NCBI GenBank assembly: GCA_946414975.1
Contig: CAMKQS010000005.1
Location: 1-49,243 of the forward strand
Length of the DNA: 49,243 bases
Direction of reading: 5' to 3'
From: an uncultured Caryophanales bacterium
Lineage (GTDB): Bacteria > Bacillota_I > Bacilli_A > RF39 > UBA660
The position numbers were made by a program, and so were the translations under genes. Every line of letters begins with the position of its first letter. Within the stretch, counting starts at the first letter, position 1. Shown here in pieces: positions 25,477 to 36,219 of the stretch. The notes under the pieces were generated by a model. The model did no database searches. It was not told the origin of the DNA and was given only the letters and a program-made list of their open reading frames with translations.

Positions 25477-26115
25477 ATGAAACAATTCTATAGTAAATAT
25501 ATGAATAATGAAATTAAGTTTGATAAGTATACTGTACTTGGAGTATTATTTTTAGTAGCAGTAATATCTGGTATATTTGGATTTGTTTATGAGGTTATAT
25601 TTTATTATTTTAATTTTGGTATGAAGGATATATACATGCGTGGAAGCAATTTTCTACCATTCATAAATATATACGCAACAGGATCTATAATAATATATAT
25701 ATTGACTAAAAGGTTGAAAAAAAATCCATTTTTAATATTTTTAATAAGTGTAATTGCAACAGGAATACTTGAATTTGTATCAGGATATGTAATGTATGAG
25801 TTCTTTGATGGTTTTAGATGTTGGGACTATAATACTGAAATATTAAATTTTGGTAATATTGGTGGTTATGTATGCTTAAGAAGTGTCTTATTCTTTGGAA
25901 TATCGAGTTTGCTTTTAATGTATGTAATAGTACCAATGTGCTATTATTTAGCAACTATTTTAAATAAGAAAACATTTATTATAATTAGTTATTCAATCTT
26001 TGCACTATTCCTAATTGATGATTTATATAATTTATTAATTGCAAGAATATTTGATTTAAAAAGAGCATCAGATATATATAAATCTTTAGGATTTAAATAT
26101 GTTAAATTTAAATAG
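25477..26115 (+). CDS. CmpB-type putative ABC transporter membrane protein
   Basis: 212 aa, six or so membrane helices, resembling the ABC_trans_CmpB (putative ABC transporter permease) family. Conserved features are FGFVYEV in the first helix, the ATGILEFVSGYVMYEFFDG segment, CWDYN, and NIGGYVCLRSVLFFG. The family's substrate is unknown and no ATPase is next to it here. It has its own promoter, and a nucleoside phosphorylase reading frame follows 8 bases later, so the two may be cotranscribed. Confidence 0.78.
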   Translation: MKQFYSKYMNNEIKFDKYTVLGVLFLVAVISGIFGFVYEVIFYYFNFGMKDIYMRGSNFLPFINIYATGSIIIYILTKRLKKNPFLIFLISVIATGILEFVSGYVMYEFFDGFRCWDYNTEILNFGNIGGYVCLRSVLFFGISSLLLMYVIVPMCYYLATILNKKTFIIISYSIFALFLIDDLYNLLIARIFDLKRASDIYKSLGFKYVKFK

Positions 26116-26123
26116 GAGAGAAA

Positions 26124-26911
26124 ATGAAATATCAGGATATAATAAATTCTCATATTAAATATGGAATTAGTAAAGATAGTATTATAGAAAATAGAGGTTA
26201 TAAGGATATACTTGAAAATGTAGTGATTGCCCCATGGTGGGGTCATGATATGTTTAATGGCAAATTTGACAAGATCGATAAAATAAACGATAAAGTATAT
26301 AATATATATGGTAGTGGTTTTTCTTTTTCATTTATTGAATTAAAAAGAATAGGCGCACCGGCAATTATGGATTATATATTATCTCTTGGACTTACTGATT
26401 GTAAAAATTTAATATTTTTAGGTTCTGTAGGATCACTTGATAGTGATATTAAAATTGGTGATATTGTTGTACCAAAATATTCAATATGTGGAGATGGCGC
26501 AAGCAGATATTTAAATTATGATTTTAAAGATGAATTTGGTTTGAAAGAATATCCATCTGAAAACATAACTAATAAATTAATTAGAATTTTAGATTCAAAA
26601 AAAAATATTGTATTATAGTGTTCCAAATTTTAGTACAGATTCACTTTTTTTAGAGTTTATTCATTTAGATGAAATAATAAACCTGGGAGCTAAAACAATA
26701 GAAATGGAAACTTCTGTAATTTTTAAATGTAATCAATTGTTAAATATAAATATAACTGCTCTTTTTTTGTGTTTCTGATAATATAGTGAATAAGAAGTCA
26801 TTATATGGGGGTAGAAGTAAAAATGATCACGATTACAGACATAAAGTAAGAAATGAAATTATTTCAGGTGTAATAATAGATTTATTTAGAGAGGAGAATA
26901 ATAATGAATAA
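26124..26911 (+). pseudogene. Nucleoside phosphorylase with two single-base frameshifts
   Basis: A purine or uridine phosphorylase-family enzyme (PNP/UDP phosphorylase fold), which would split nucleosides with phosphate. The first 164 codons (ending KKNIVL, stop at 26618) carry FLGSVGSLDSDIKIGDIVVP, typical of the family. Dropping one A from the A9 tract (26597-26605) restores the frame through EMETS, the substrate-binding motif; dropping one T from T7 (26762-26768) restores it again to a TAA at 26909-26911. Both indels are in homopolymers. Read this way the protein is about 260 aa, normal length. It may be decayed, or a sequencing artefact. The end overlaps guaD. Confidence 0.82.
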
Positions 26912-27377
26912 ATATATGGATGAGGCTGAAAAATTAGTAAAGGAAAATTTAATTGATAATAGCGGTGGACCATTTGGAGCGGTTGTTGTTAAATCAGGTG
27001 TAATAATAGGAAGAGGCTCAAATAATGTTATAAGAGATAATGATCCTACTGCACACGCAGAAATTGAGGCAATTAGAGATGCATGTAAAAATATAAAGAG
27101 TTTTGATTTAACAGGATGTTCTATATATACAACATGTTATCCATGTCCTATGTGTTTATCTGCAATTATATGGTCAAATATCAAAAAAGTATATTATGGA
27201 AATACTAAAGAGGATGCTGCTAACATAGGATTTAGAGATGAGTTTATATATGAATATATAGATAAATTAGCTAAAGGCATTGACGATGGAACTTTAAAGT
27301 TAAAAAATATAGATAGAAATAGAACAATAAAAGAGTTTGAAGAGTATATGAATAAAGAAGATAAAGTAATGTATTAG
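26904..27377 (+). CDS. guaD: Guanine deaminase (GuaD-type cytidine deaminase fold)
   Basis: Converts guanine to xanthine; 157 aa, matching the short B. subtilis GuaD type. Zinc and catalytic residues are present: HAE at 51-53, and PCPMC with Cys81 and Cys84. DNDPTAHAEIEAIRDACK and the C-terminal FRDEFIYEYIDKLAKG match GuaD more than tRNA deaminase TadA. It follows a nucleoside phosphorylase, so together they would make a purine salvage route, if the phosphorylase is active. GAGAGGAG lies before the ATG. Confidence 0.88.
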   Translation: MNKYMDEAEKLVKENLIDNSGGPFGAVVVKSGVIIGRGSNNVIRDNDPTAHAEIEAIRDACKNIKSFDLTGCSIYTTCYPCPMCLSAIIWSNIKKVYYGNTKEDAANIGFRDEFIYEYIDKLAKGIDDGTLKLKNIDRNRTIKEFEEYMNKEDKVMY

Positions 27378-27389
27378 GGTTGTGGTAAT

Positions 27390-29999
<2,610 letters not shown>

Positions 30000-30054
30000 G
30001 CTATTAGAATAATTATTAGAAAATATGGAGTGTTATAATTGGGGAGGATTTAAT

Positions 30055-30759
30055 ATGATTGAAATTAAAAATGTAACAAAAAAATATGGTAATAAAGTTG
30101 CACTCGATGATATTTCTTTTAATGTAGAAGATGGAGAAATATTTGCATTTATTGGACATAATGGAGCAGGAAAAACAACTTTAATTAAATCTATGGTAGG
30201 AATACATGACTTTGATTTAGGTGATATTATAATAAATGGTAAATCAATAAAAAACAATGATATAGATTGTAAAAAAGAAATAGCGTTTGTACCTGATAAT
30301 CCAGAATTATATGAAAATATGAAAGCTATTAGATTTATTAATTTTATATGTGATATGTATGAAATTGATAATGATATTAGATTAACTAATATAAAGAAAT
30401 ATGCCAAAATATTTGAAATGGAAGATTATTTAAATGATGAGATAGGTTCGTTTTCTCATGGTATGAAACAAAAAATTGCATTAATAGCAGCATTAGCTCA
30501 TAATCCAAATGTACTTATTATGGATGAACCATTTGTAGGACTTGATCCAAAAGCAATATTTGATATGAAAAAGATAATGAATGAAATGGTTAAAGATGGT
30601 AAGATAGTATTTTTTTCAACACATATATTAGATGTTGCAGAAAAGTTGTGTTCTAAAGTTGCAATTATAAAAAATGGAAAATTAGTTAAAGTTGGTAATA
30701 TGAAAGACATAAAAGGAGATAAGTCACTTGAAAAAGTGTTCTTAGAACTTGAAAAGTAA
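30055..30759 (+). CDS. ABC transporter ATP-binding protein
   Basis: 234 aa. Walker A GHNGAGKTT (about residues 34-42), Q-loop region FVPDNPELYENM, signature SFSHGMKQKIALIAALA, Walker B VLIMDEPFVGLDP, H-loop FSTH. The signature reads SHGMKQ instead of SGGQ, as in many exporters of the YxlF/NodI type. ATG 30055 follows GGGGAGGA. The permease gene starts 1 base after the stop, forming a two-gene exporter. Substrate unknown. Confidence 0.92.
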   Translation: MIEIKNVTKKYGNKVALDDISFNVEDGEIFAFIGHNGAGKTTLIKSMVGIHDFDLGDIIINGKSIKNNDIDCKKEIAFVPDNPELYENMKAIRFINFICDMYEIDNDIRLTNIKKYAKIFEMEDYLNDEIGSFSHGMKQKIALIAALAHNPNVLIMDEPFVGLDPKAIFDMKKIMNEMVKDGKIVFFSTHILDVAEKLCSKVAIIKNGKLVKVGNMKDIKGDKSLEKVFLELEK

Positions 30760-30760
30760 T

Positions 30761-32374
30761 ATGAAAAAAATATTATCACTTTTAAAAACTTGTATGAGTA
30801 ATAATATGAGTTTATTTAAAGTAAAAAATAAAAATAATTCTAAAACATATAAACATATATTACCGATAATACTTTTTGTATTTGTGTTTTTTGCTATATA
30901 TTATTATGCCGATATTATAATAAAACCATTAATAAAAATAAATGTAGGGTATATTATATTATCTTTAATTGCAATTATAACATTTTTTTTAACACTAGTA
31001 GAGGGCATATACAAATCTAGTAGTTTATTATTTAATTGTACTGACGATAATTTACTGTTATCATTACCGATAAAAAGACATACAGTATTATTTATTAGAA
31101 TATTCAAATTTTATGTTTTTGAACTATTATATAATGCAATGTTTTTATTACCAGTAATAGTTTCTTATGCTGTAAATGTAAAAGTTGGATATGAATATTA
31201 TATTACTTCATTATTTATGATATTATTACTTCCTATTATTCCTATTTTTATATCATGTGTAATAGGATTATTTATATCATTTGTATCGACAAGGTTTAAA
31301 TTAAAAAATATAGCTCAGATATTTATAACAACTATTTTCTTGCTTGTTATGTTATATTTATCATATAATTTAGAGTCAATTGCAAAAAATATTGCAAGTA
31401 ATGCAACAAGTATTAATGACTTTATAACTAAAATGTATTATCCAGCAGGTGTATATTCAAAATTAGTTACTAATTTTAATTTAAGTGATTTACTAGTATT
31501 TATAATAATTAATATTTTGTTATTTATTATTTTAATATTATTATTTAGCAAAGTATATTTTAAAATAAATTCTAAGGTAAAAGAGATTAAAGTAAATAAG
31601 CATAGTAAAAATTATATAGTTAGAGCAAATAGTCAATTTTTATCATTAGTAAAGAAAGAATTAAAAAGGTTTACTAATACTCCAGTATTTGTAATAAATG
31701 CGGCATTTGGTTTAGTATTATTCTTAATTGCTTGTGTTTTTATTGTTATAAAATCTGATACGTTTTTAAATTTTATTAATCAATATGGATTAAGCCTTAA
31801 AAAAAATATAATAATTGAATATATTCCAGTAATTTTATTTGCCCTCATTTCATTTTCATCGCTTATGACCTCAATTACAAGTTCAATGATTTCATTAGAA
31901 GGAAAAAGCTTTAATATTTTAAAAAGTCTACCAATAAAGCCATTTAAAATAATTTTTTCAAAAGTAATAGCAGCACTAATTATAATGATACCAGTTATAT
32001 TAATTGGTGATAGTATTATGTTTATAAAATTTAAATTTAATTTTTTTAGTATAATTATGATAATATCTTTATCTATTATTATTCCATTAGTATCAGAATT
32101 AATTGGAATAATAGTTAATTTAAAGTATCCTAAAATGAATGCTGAAAGTGATACAGAAGTAGTAAAGCAAAGTATTAGTTCATTTATATCTGTATTAATT
32201 GGCATTGTATTAATTGGAATAAATATATTTGTAATAATAAAATGTATTGAATACAGTATTTCAAATTATATAATATTATTTGGAGGAATAATTGCTTATA
32301 TGATAATATTAATTAGTTTATTAATATATTTATATAGAAGAGGAATAAAATATTTTTATAATATAAGTGTTTAG
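30761..32374 (+). CDS. ABC exporter permease
   Basis: 537 aa with about twelve hydrophobic segments, partner of the preceding ATPase. It resembles large ABC-2-type exporter permeases of Bacillota, in which two six-helix halves are joined by a basic cytoplasmic loop; here KVKEIKVNKHSKNYIVRANS near residue 275 is that loop. Conserved-looking phrases are LLLSLPIKRHTVLFIRIFK and LKSLPIKPFKIIFSKVIAA, the coupling elbows. ATG 30761 is preferred over TTG 30749. Substrate unknown. Confidence 0.85.
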   Translation: MKKILSLLKTCMSNNMSLFKVKNKNNSKTYKHILPIILFVFVFFAIYYYADIIIKPLIKINVGYIILSLIAIITFFLTLVEGIYKSSSLLFNCTDDNLLLSLPIKRHTVLFIRIFKFYVFELLYNAMFLLPVIVSYAVNVKVGYEYYITSLFMILLLPIIPIFISCVIGLFISFVSTRFKLKNIAQIFITTIFLLVMLYLSYNLESIAKNIASNATSINDFITKMYYPAGVYSKLVTNFNLSDLLVFIIINILLFIILILLFSKVYFKINSKVKEIKVNKHSKNYIVRANSQFLSLVKKELKRFTNTPVFVINAAFGLVLFLIACVFIVIKSDTFLNFINQYGLSLKKNIIIEYIPVILFALISFSSLMTSITSSMISLEGKSFNILKSLPIKPFKIIFSKVIAALIIMIPVILIGDSIMFIKFKFNFFSIIMIISLSIIIPLVSELIGIIVNLKYPKMNAESDTEVVKQSISSFISVLIGIVLIGINIFVIIKCIEYSISNYIILFGGIIAYMIILISLLIYLYRRGIKYFYNISV

Positions 32375-32381
32375 GAGGATT

Positions 32382-32879
32382 ATGGAACTTATTGATATAT
32401 ATGATGAATTAAATAATGATTTAGGTTATTCAGTTGATAGAAAAAAAGCACATAGTGATAATTTATGGCATCGTCATGCTTCAACTTGGATAATGAATGA
32501 TAAAGGAGAGATTTTACTTCAACAAAGATCTAAAAATAAGAAAAAGAATCCTTTATTATGGGGAAAAACAGGAGGACATGTTGGACATTTAGAAACACCT
32601 TTAGAGGCTGTAAAAAGAGAAACTTTAGAAGAACTGGGACTTAAATTAAATGATAGAGATATTAAACTGTTAGATGTTTATAAGAGTAATAGTAATGAGC
32701 ACTATTTTTCATATGGTTATATTGCTTTTACTAATAATAAAATTGAAGATTTTGTATTACAAAAAGAAGAAGTAGAAAAAGTTAAATATTATAAAATTGA
32801 AGAGTTAGAAAAATATAAAGAAAACAACAGTAAAGATTTTACTTTTTATAAATGGAGTAATGAAGCATTTAAAGAGTAG
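32382..32879 (+). CDS. Nudix hydrolase (IPP isomerase-like)
   Basis: 165 aa, with an exact Nudix box: GHVGHLETPLEAVKRETLEE then LGL, where Glu residues bind metal. Nudix enzymes cleave nucleoside diphosphates linked to other groups; the N-terminal WHRHASTWIMNDKGEILLQQR is typical of the YfcD/IPP isomerase-like subgroup. AGGAGG precedes ATG 32382; an earlier in-frame start at 32367 would sit inside the permease gene. Substrate unknown. Confidence 0.9.
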   Translation: MELIDIYDELNNDLGYSVDRKKAHSDNLWHRHASTWIMNDKGEILLQQRSKNKKKNPLLWGKTGGHVGHLETPLEAVKRETLEELGLKLNDRDIKLLDVYKSNSNEHYFSYGYIAFTNNKIEDFVLQKEEVEKVKYYKIEELEKYKENNSKDFTFYKWSNEAFKE

Positions 32880-32895
32880 ATGGATAAATTAAAAA

Positions 32896-32909
32896 AATAT
32901 CGCGATATT
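32896..32909 (+). other. Perfect 14-bp palindrome (possible operator)
   Basis: AATATCGCGATATT, perfectly symmetric, in the intergenic space between the Nudix gene and the 96-aa gene. CG dinucleotides are rare in this genome, which makes chance less likely. No T tract follows, so it is not a normal terminator. The binding factor is unknown. Confidence 0.45.
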
Positions 32910-32993
32910 CATAAAAAATAATTAATATACAAAAAGAATGAAATATGTTAAAATAATGATGTAAGATATAAGTAGTATAATTGGAGGAAAATA

Positions 32994-33284
32994 ATGAGTA
33001 CAGAAAAAGACTTTAAAAAAGGTAAATATATAACATTAGATAACGGTAAAGGATACTGTATTGTTAGTGATGTAATATATGATAATGATAAATATTTATT
33101 TTTAATTAATCCTGATGATGTAAAAGAGCAGTATTATGCACAATTAGAATTAGTAGATGATAATATTAATATAAATATTATTGATAATAATGAAGAAGAT
33201 AATAAACAATTTATAGATATTCTTAGTGATAAGTTTAGGGATGACATGGCAAACTTTTTAGCAAAACTAGTGGAGGAAAAATGA
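32994..33284 (+). CDS. Small acidic protein, 96 aa, unknown
   Basis: Not recognised with certainty. The first 55 residues have a beta-rich pattern (GKYITLDNGKGYCIVSDVIY and DKYLFLINPDD) resembling DUF1292-like small proteins, and the rest is helical with acidic Asn-rich stretches. No signal or membrane helix. GGAGGAAAATA precedes the ATG. Its last codons overlap the next gene as ATGA, so the two are coupled. Confidence 0.75.
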   Translation: MSTEKDFKKGKYITLDNGKGYCIVSDVIYDNDKYLFLINPDDVKEQYYAQLELVDDNININIIDNNEEDNKQFIDILSDKFRDDMANFLAKLVEEK

Positions 33285-33730
33285 AAAGAAATATAAAATT
33301 TAGTCAAAAAAATAAAGTAATATCAATAATAGATTATAGAGATAAAATGACAGTCGGTGATATGGATCATCCAGTAAATAGAGATTTAAAAAATATGTTA
33401 CAGAATATAGATAGGGTTGAAGAAAAGAATGACGAAAAATTATTAGCAGATGTTACAGAAGAATATTTATCTTATGAAAAGAGAAGATGGGATAATAAAT
33501 TTTTATCTTTAATTTCATTAATTACATCTGCATTTATTGGAACATCAATTTTTTCAGCATCTCACGTTGGATTAGGAACCTTAATTCTCACCGTTCCTGT
33601 TAATATTGAACTTATTTATGTGACACTTGAATCTTTTAAAGGAAGAATAAAAGCAGAACAAGGATTAAAAAAATTAAAGGAAATAGTTAGTGATTTAAAG
33701 GAAGAAAAAAATAAAGATAAACAAATATAA
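33281..33730 (+). CDS. Small membrane protein with two helices, unknown
   Basis: 149 aa. A charged N-terminal region (about residues 1-75), two hydrophobic segments (about 80-95 and 102-118) and a Lys/Glu-rich tail. No family recognised. Translationally coupled to the preceding 96-aa gene through the ATGA overlap, suggesting a functional pair. After it, 33735-33765 contains only a weak AAATAC/GTATTT hairpin. Confidence 0.72.
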   Translation: MKRNIKFSQKNKVISIIDYRDKMTVGDMDHPVNRDLKNMLQNIDRVEEKNDEKLLADVTEEYLSYEKRRWDNKFLSLISLITSAFIGTSIFSASHVGLGTLILTVPVNIELIYVTLESFKGRIKAEQGLKKLKEIVSDLKEEKNKDKQI

Positions 33731-33782
33731 AATATTTTTTTAAATACTATGTATTTAATTTTAAATGATAGTGTAGGTGTTT

Positions 33783-34856
33783 ATGAATATAATAGATTAT
33801 ATAGAGAAAAATGGTAAGTATACATTCTTAGAAAAAGAATTAAATGAAGTAGATAAATTAGTATTTAGTAATTTATCTTACGTTGATTTTAAAGATTTAT
33901 TAGATAATAACTTTAAGAATAAGAAAAGTATTGAATCTGTAGGAGAAGAATTCTTTAAAAGAAAATATGATAAAGAAAAAAGAATACTAGCAATAAAAGG
34001 TGGAATAAAAGCTTTAAAAGCTATGTATAAGACTAAAAGATATAAAGACCTACTTATTTATAATTATGAAAAAGTAATTAATAATAATTTACAATTTTCA
34101 GCTTTAACAATTGAGATTAATAAAAATCTTTTATATATTTCTTTTGAGGGGACAGATGAAAGTACAATAGGTTGGAAAGAAGATTTTGAATTATCTTATA
34201 AAAATATTATTGAATCTCATAAAATGGCAATTAGATATTTAAATAAATTTACATTTAAAGATTGTAAACTGATAGTAGGAGGTCATTCTAAGGGTGGAAA
34301 TCTAGCTTTAGTTTCTGCAATGTACACTAACTTTATTGTTCGAAATAAAATCATTAATATATATTCATATGATGGACCAGGATTATTAAGAGGTAGTTTG
34401 CATTCAAAAAGATATATGAAAATTAAAGATAAATATATACATATAATTCCTAATAATTCTGTTGTTGGAATAATGTTATATTCTACAAATAATGTAGTGA
34501 TTAAAACGAAACATATAGGAATACTTTCACATTTTATACTTAATTGGGAAGTTGATTTAGAAAATTTAGTAAGTGATAAAATGAGGCAGTCAACAATAGA
34601 TCTTCAAATACGAATGAATAGTTGGATAGAAAAATATAATGATGAGCAAAAGAAAATATTTGTTGAAGAATTGTTTGATATATTTGAAAAGAATAATATA
34701 AAGTCTTTAATTGTTATTTTAGAAAAGCCTAGCATATTGATAAAATTATTAAAAGAAAAATCAAAAATGAATAATGAAATGTTTAAAGATTTTGAGGACA
34801 TGGTTAAAAATTTTATATTTGCAAATGTAAAAGAGACAATTACTAAAAAGCAATAA
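33783..34856 (+). CDS. DUF2974 (Mbeg1-like) alpha/beta hydrolase
   Basis: 357 aa. The segment ALTIEINKNLLYISFEGTD is followed by KLIVGGHSKGGNLAL with the nucleophile-elbow GHSKG, then YSYDGPG; this is the lipase-like fold of the Mbeg1 family found in gut Bacillota. Catalytic Ser is in GHSKGG. No signal peptide is visible, so it is probably cytoplasmic. Activity and substrate are unknown. ATG 33783 is chosen because TAGGTG is just upstream. Confidence 0.83.
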   Translation: MNIIDYIEKNGKYTFLEKELNEVDKLVFSNLSYVDFKDLLDNNFKNKKSIESVGEEFFKRKYDKEKRILAIKGGIKALKAMYKTKRYKDLLIYNYEKVINNNLQFSALTIEINKNLLYISFEGTDESTIGWKEDFELSYKNIIESHKMAIRYLNKFTFKDCKLIVGGHSKGGNLALVSAMYTNFIVRNKIINIYSYDGPGLLRGSLHSKRYMKIKDKYIHIIPNNSVVGIMLYSTNNVVIKTKHIGILSHFILNWEVDLENLVSDKMRQSTIDLQIRMNSWIEKYNDEQKKIFVEELFDIFEKNNIKSLIVILEKPSILIKLLKEKSKMNNEMFKDFEDMVKNFIFANVKETITKKQ

Positions 34857-34889
34857 CAAAATAATTATTAATAGAAAGGATGATTGTTT

Positions 34890-35357
34890 ATGAAAAAAAT
34901 ATTAGTTTGTTATTTTTCAGCAACCGGAAAAACTAAAAAAGTAGCGCAAAAAGTTGCTGAGATTGCTGATTGCGAATCGTTTGAAATTGAGCCTGTATTA
35001 AAGTATACGAAAGAAGACTTAGATTGGACTGATAAAAACAGTAGATCAACTAAGGAAATGGAAGATAAATTATCAAGACCAGAAATAGTAAATAAGGTTG
35101 ATAATATAGATGATTATAATACAATAATTCTAGGATTTCCTGTATGGTGGTATACAGCTCCAACAATTATAAACACATTTATAGAGCAAAATGATTTAAA
35201 AAACAAAGATATATATGTATTCGTTACTAGTGGTAGTTCATCATATGAAAGTAGTTTTAACGATTTAAAGACGACATATGGAGATTTGAATTTTGTATCT
35301 GGAATTAGATTAACTGGATTAGAATCAGTTGATGACATTGTAAAATGGATTAAATAG
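34890..35357 (+). CDS. Flavodoxin-like protein
   Basis: 155 aa. The N-terminal KKILVCYFSATGKTKKVAQ is the FMN phosphate loop, with further FMN contacts FPVWWYTAPTIINTFIE and FVTSGSSSYE. It matches small flavodoxins annotated as NADPH-dependent reductases; electron donor and partner are unknown. ATG 34890 follows GAAAGGA; a TTG at 34884 is too close to that site. A terminator begins within its stop codon. Confidence 0.9.
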   Translation: MKKILVCYFSATGKTKKVAQKVAEIADCESFEIEPVLKYTKEDLDWTDKNSRSTKEMEDKLSRPEIVNKVDNIDDYNTIILGFPVWWYTAPTIINTFIEQNDLKNKDIYVFVTSGSSSYESSFNDLKTTYGDLNFVSGIRLTGLESVDDIVKWIK

Positions 35358-35380
35358 AGTAGATTAAAATCTGCTCTTTT
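35356..35380 (+). terminator. Terminator fused to a downstream promoter
   Basis: AGAGTAGATT (35356-35365) with AATCTGCTCT (35368-35377) and one G-T wobble, then TTTT. The last T is also the T of the extended -10 that follows. Confidence 0.7.
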
Positions 35381-35388
35381 GTTATAAT
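35380..35388 (+). promoter_or_regulatory. Extended -10 promoter
   Basis: TGTTATAAT, directly abutting the flavodoxin terminator. There is no good -35. It drives the GNAT gene at 35408. Confidence 0.55.
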
Positions 35389-35407
35389 TAAAATGTATGG
35401 AGATAAT

Positions 35408-35854
35408 ATGAATATAGAGATTAAACATTCGATAACTTGTGAAGAATTTAATGATGTCTTAAAGTCAGTAGATTTTAAAACATATGAAAAAAATCAAATA
35501 ATTAACGCCTTAAAAAATACTATGTATATGGTAAAAGTTTTAGTGGATGGTAAATTAGCCGGAATAGGTAGAGTAGTTGGTGATAATAGTATAGTTTGCT
35601 TGCTTACTGATATATGTGTAAAACCGGAATATCAAAAAAAAGGAATTGGTCTTATAATAGTTAATGAATTAGTTAGATTAATTAAATTAGGTGTAAAAGA
35701 TAATGAAAAGATGCAAATTGAACTGACACCAACAGCAGGTTGTGAAGAGTTTTATAAAAAGGTAGGATTTAAATATAAACCTGATGTTATAACAGGAATG
35801 TATTTGTGGATAAAAAAATTTTGTAGATTCAAATTCAATAATTTCAGATACTGA
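35408..35854 (+). CDS. GNAT family N-acetyltransferase
   Basis: 148 aa. The acetyl-CoA loop is clear: DICVKPEYQKKGIGLIIVNELVR, followed by a C-terminal beta strand with FYKKVGFKYKPDVITGMYLWIK. The acceptor is unknown. ATG 35408 follows TATGGAG; an ATG at 35393 is upstream of this. The last ten residues (FCRFKF...) look unlike the family and may come from a frame slip in an A7 tract (35812-35818); see findings. Confidence 0.85.
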   Translation: MNIEIKHSITCEEFNDVLKSVDFKTYEKNQIINALKNTMYMVKVLVDGKLAGIGRVVGDNSIVCLLTDICVKPEYQKKGIGLIIVNELVRLIKLGVKDNEKMQIELTPTAGCEEFYKKVGFKYKPDVITGMYLWIKKFCRFKFNNFRY

Positions 35855-35873
35855 TTTAAAGCAAATATGTAAA

Positions 35874-36212
35874 ATGACAACAAAAGATGGATTTACATTT
35901 TATGCTAAAAAACCACAATATATATTTTTATATAAGTTTAAAGAATTATTAGCTGGTTATAATACTGAGATTTTAAATAATGATATTACTGAAATAAATA
36001 ATAAGAATGTTAATATCATAAATGATGTAATTAATCTTTATAATATAGCAACCAATTATATTAGTGAGGATGAATTATATAATATAATTATTAATTTATC
36101 TGATATATCTAGTTACCTAAATGATTTAAAGAATGATAATATGGATAGATATTATGAATTAATTAATTGTGGATTAAATATTGCTAAGAATAATAAAATT
36201 AAAAGTATTTAG
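35874..36212 (+). CDS. Unknown 112-aa ORF, possibly the continuation of the GNAT reading frame
   Basis: Starts at ATG 35874 with no clear ribosome site. Its frame is open upstream to 35814, and that extension (VDSNSIISDTDLKQICKMTT) reads like natural protein. It would join the GNAT gene by a one-base change in the A7 tract at 35812-35818. The content is helical and Asn-rich with FYAKKPQYIFLYKFKELLAG. No family recognised. It could be the C-terminal domain of a fusion protein or an independent gene whose start was lost. Confidence 0.5.
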   Translation: MTTKDGFTFYAKKPQYIFLYKFKELLAGYNTEILNNDITEINNKNVNIINDVINLYNIATNYISEDELYNIIINLSDISSYLNDLKNDNMDRYYELINCGLNIAKNNKIKSI

Positions 36213-36219
36213 AGGTTGT

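Noticed and set aside
30031..30039. TGTTATAAT before the ABC transporter gene
   Set aside because: It is so close to the GGGGAGGA ribosome site that a transcript from it would start within that site; no -35 is present. It may be a chance match.
33735..33765. Terminator after the 149-aa membrane protein
   Set aside because: The only hairpin is AAATAC/GTATTT with a 3-base loop and a broken T tract, too weak to call.
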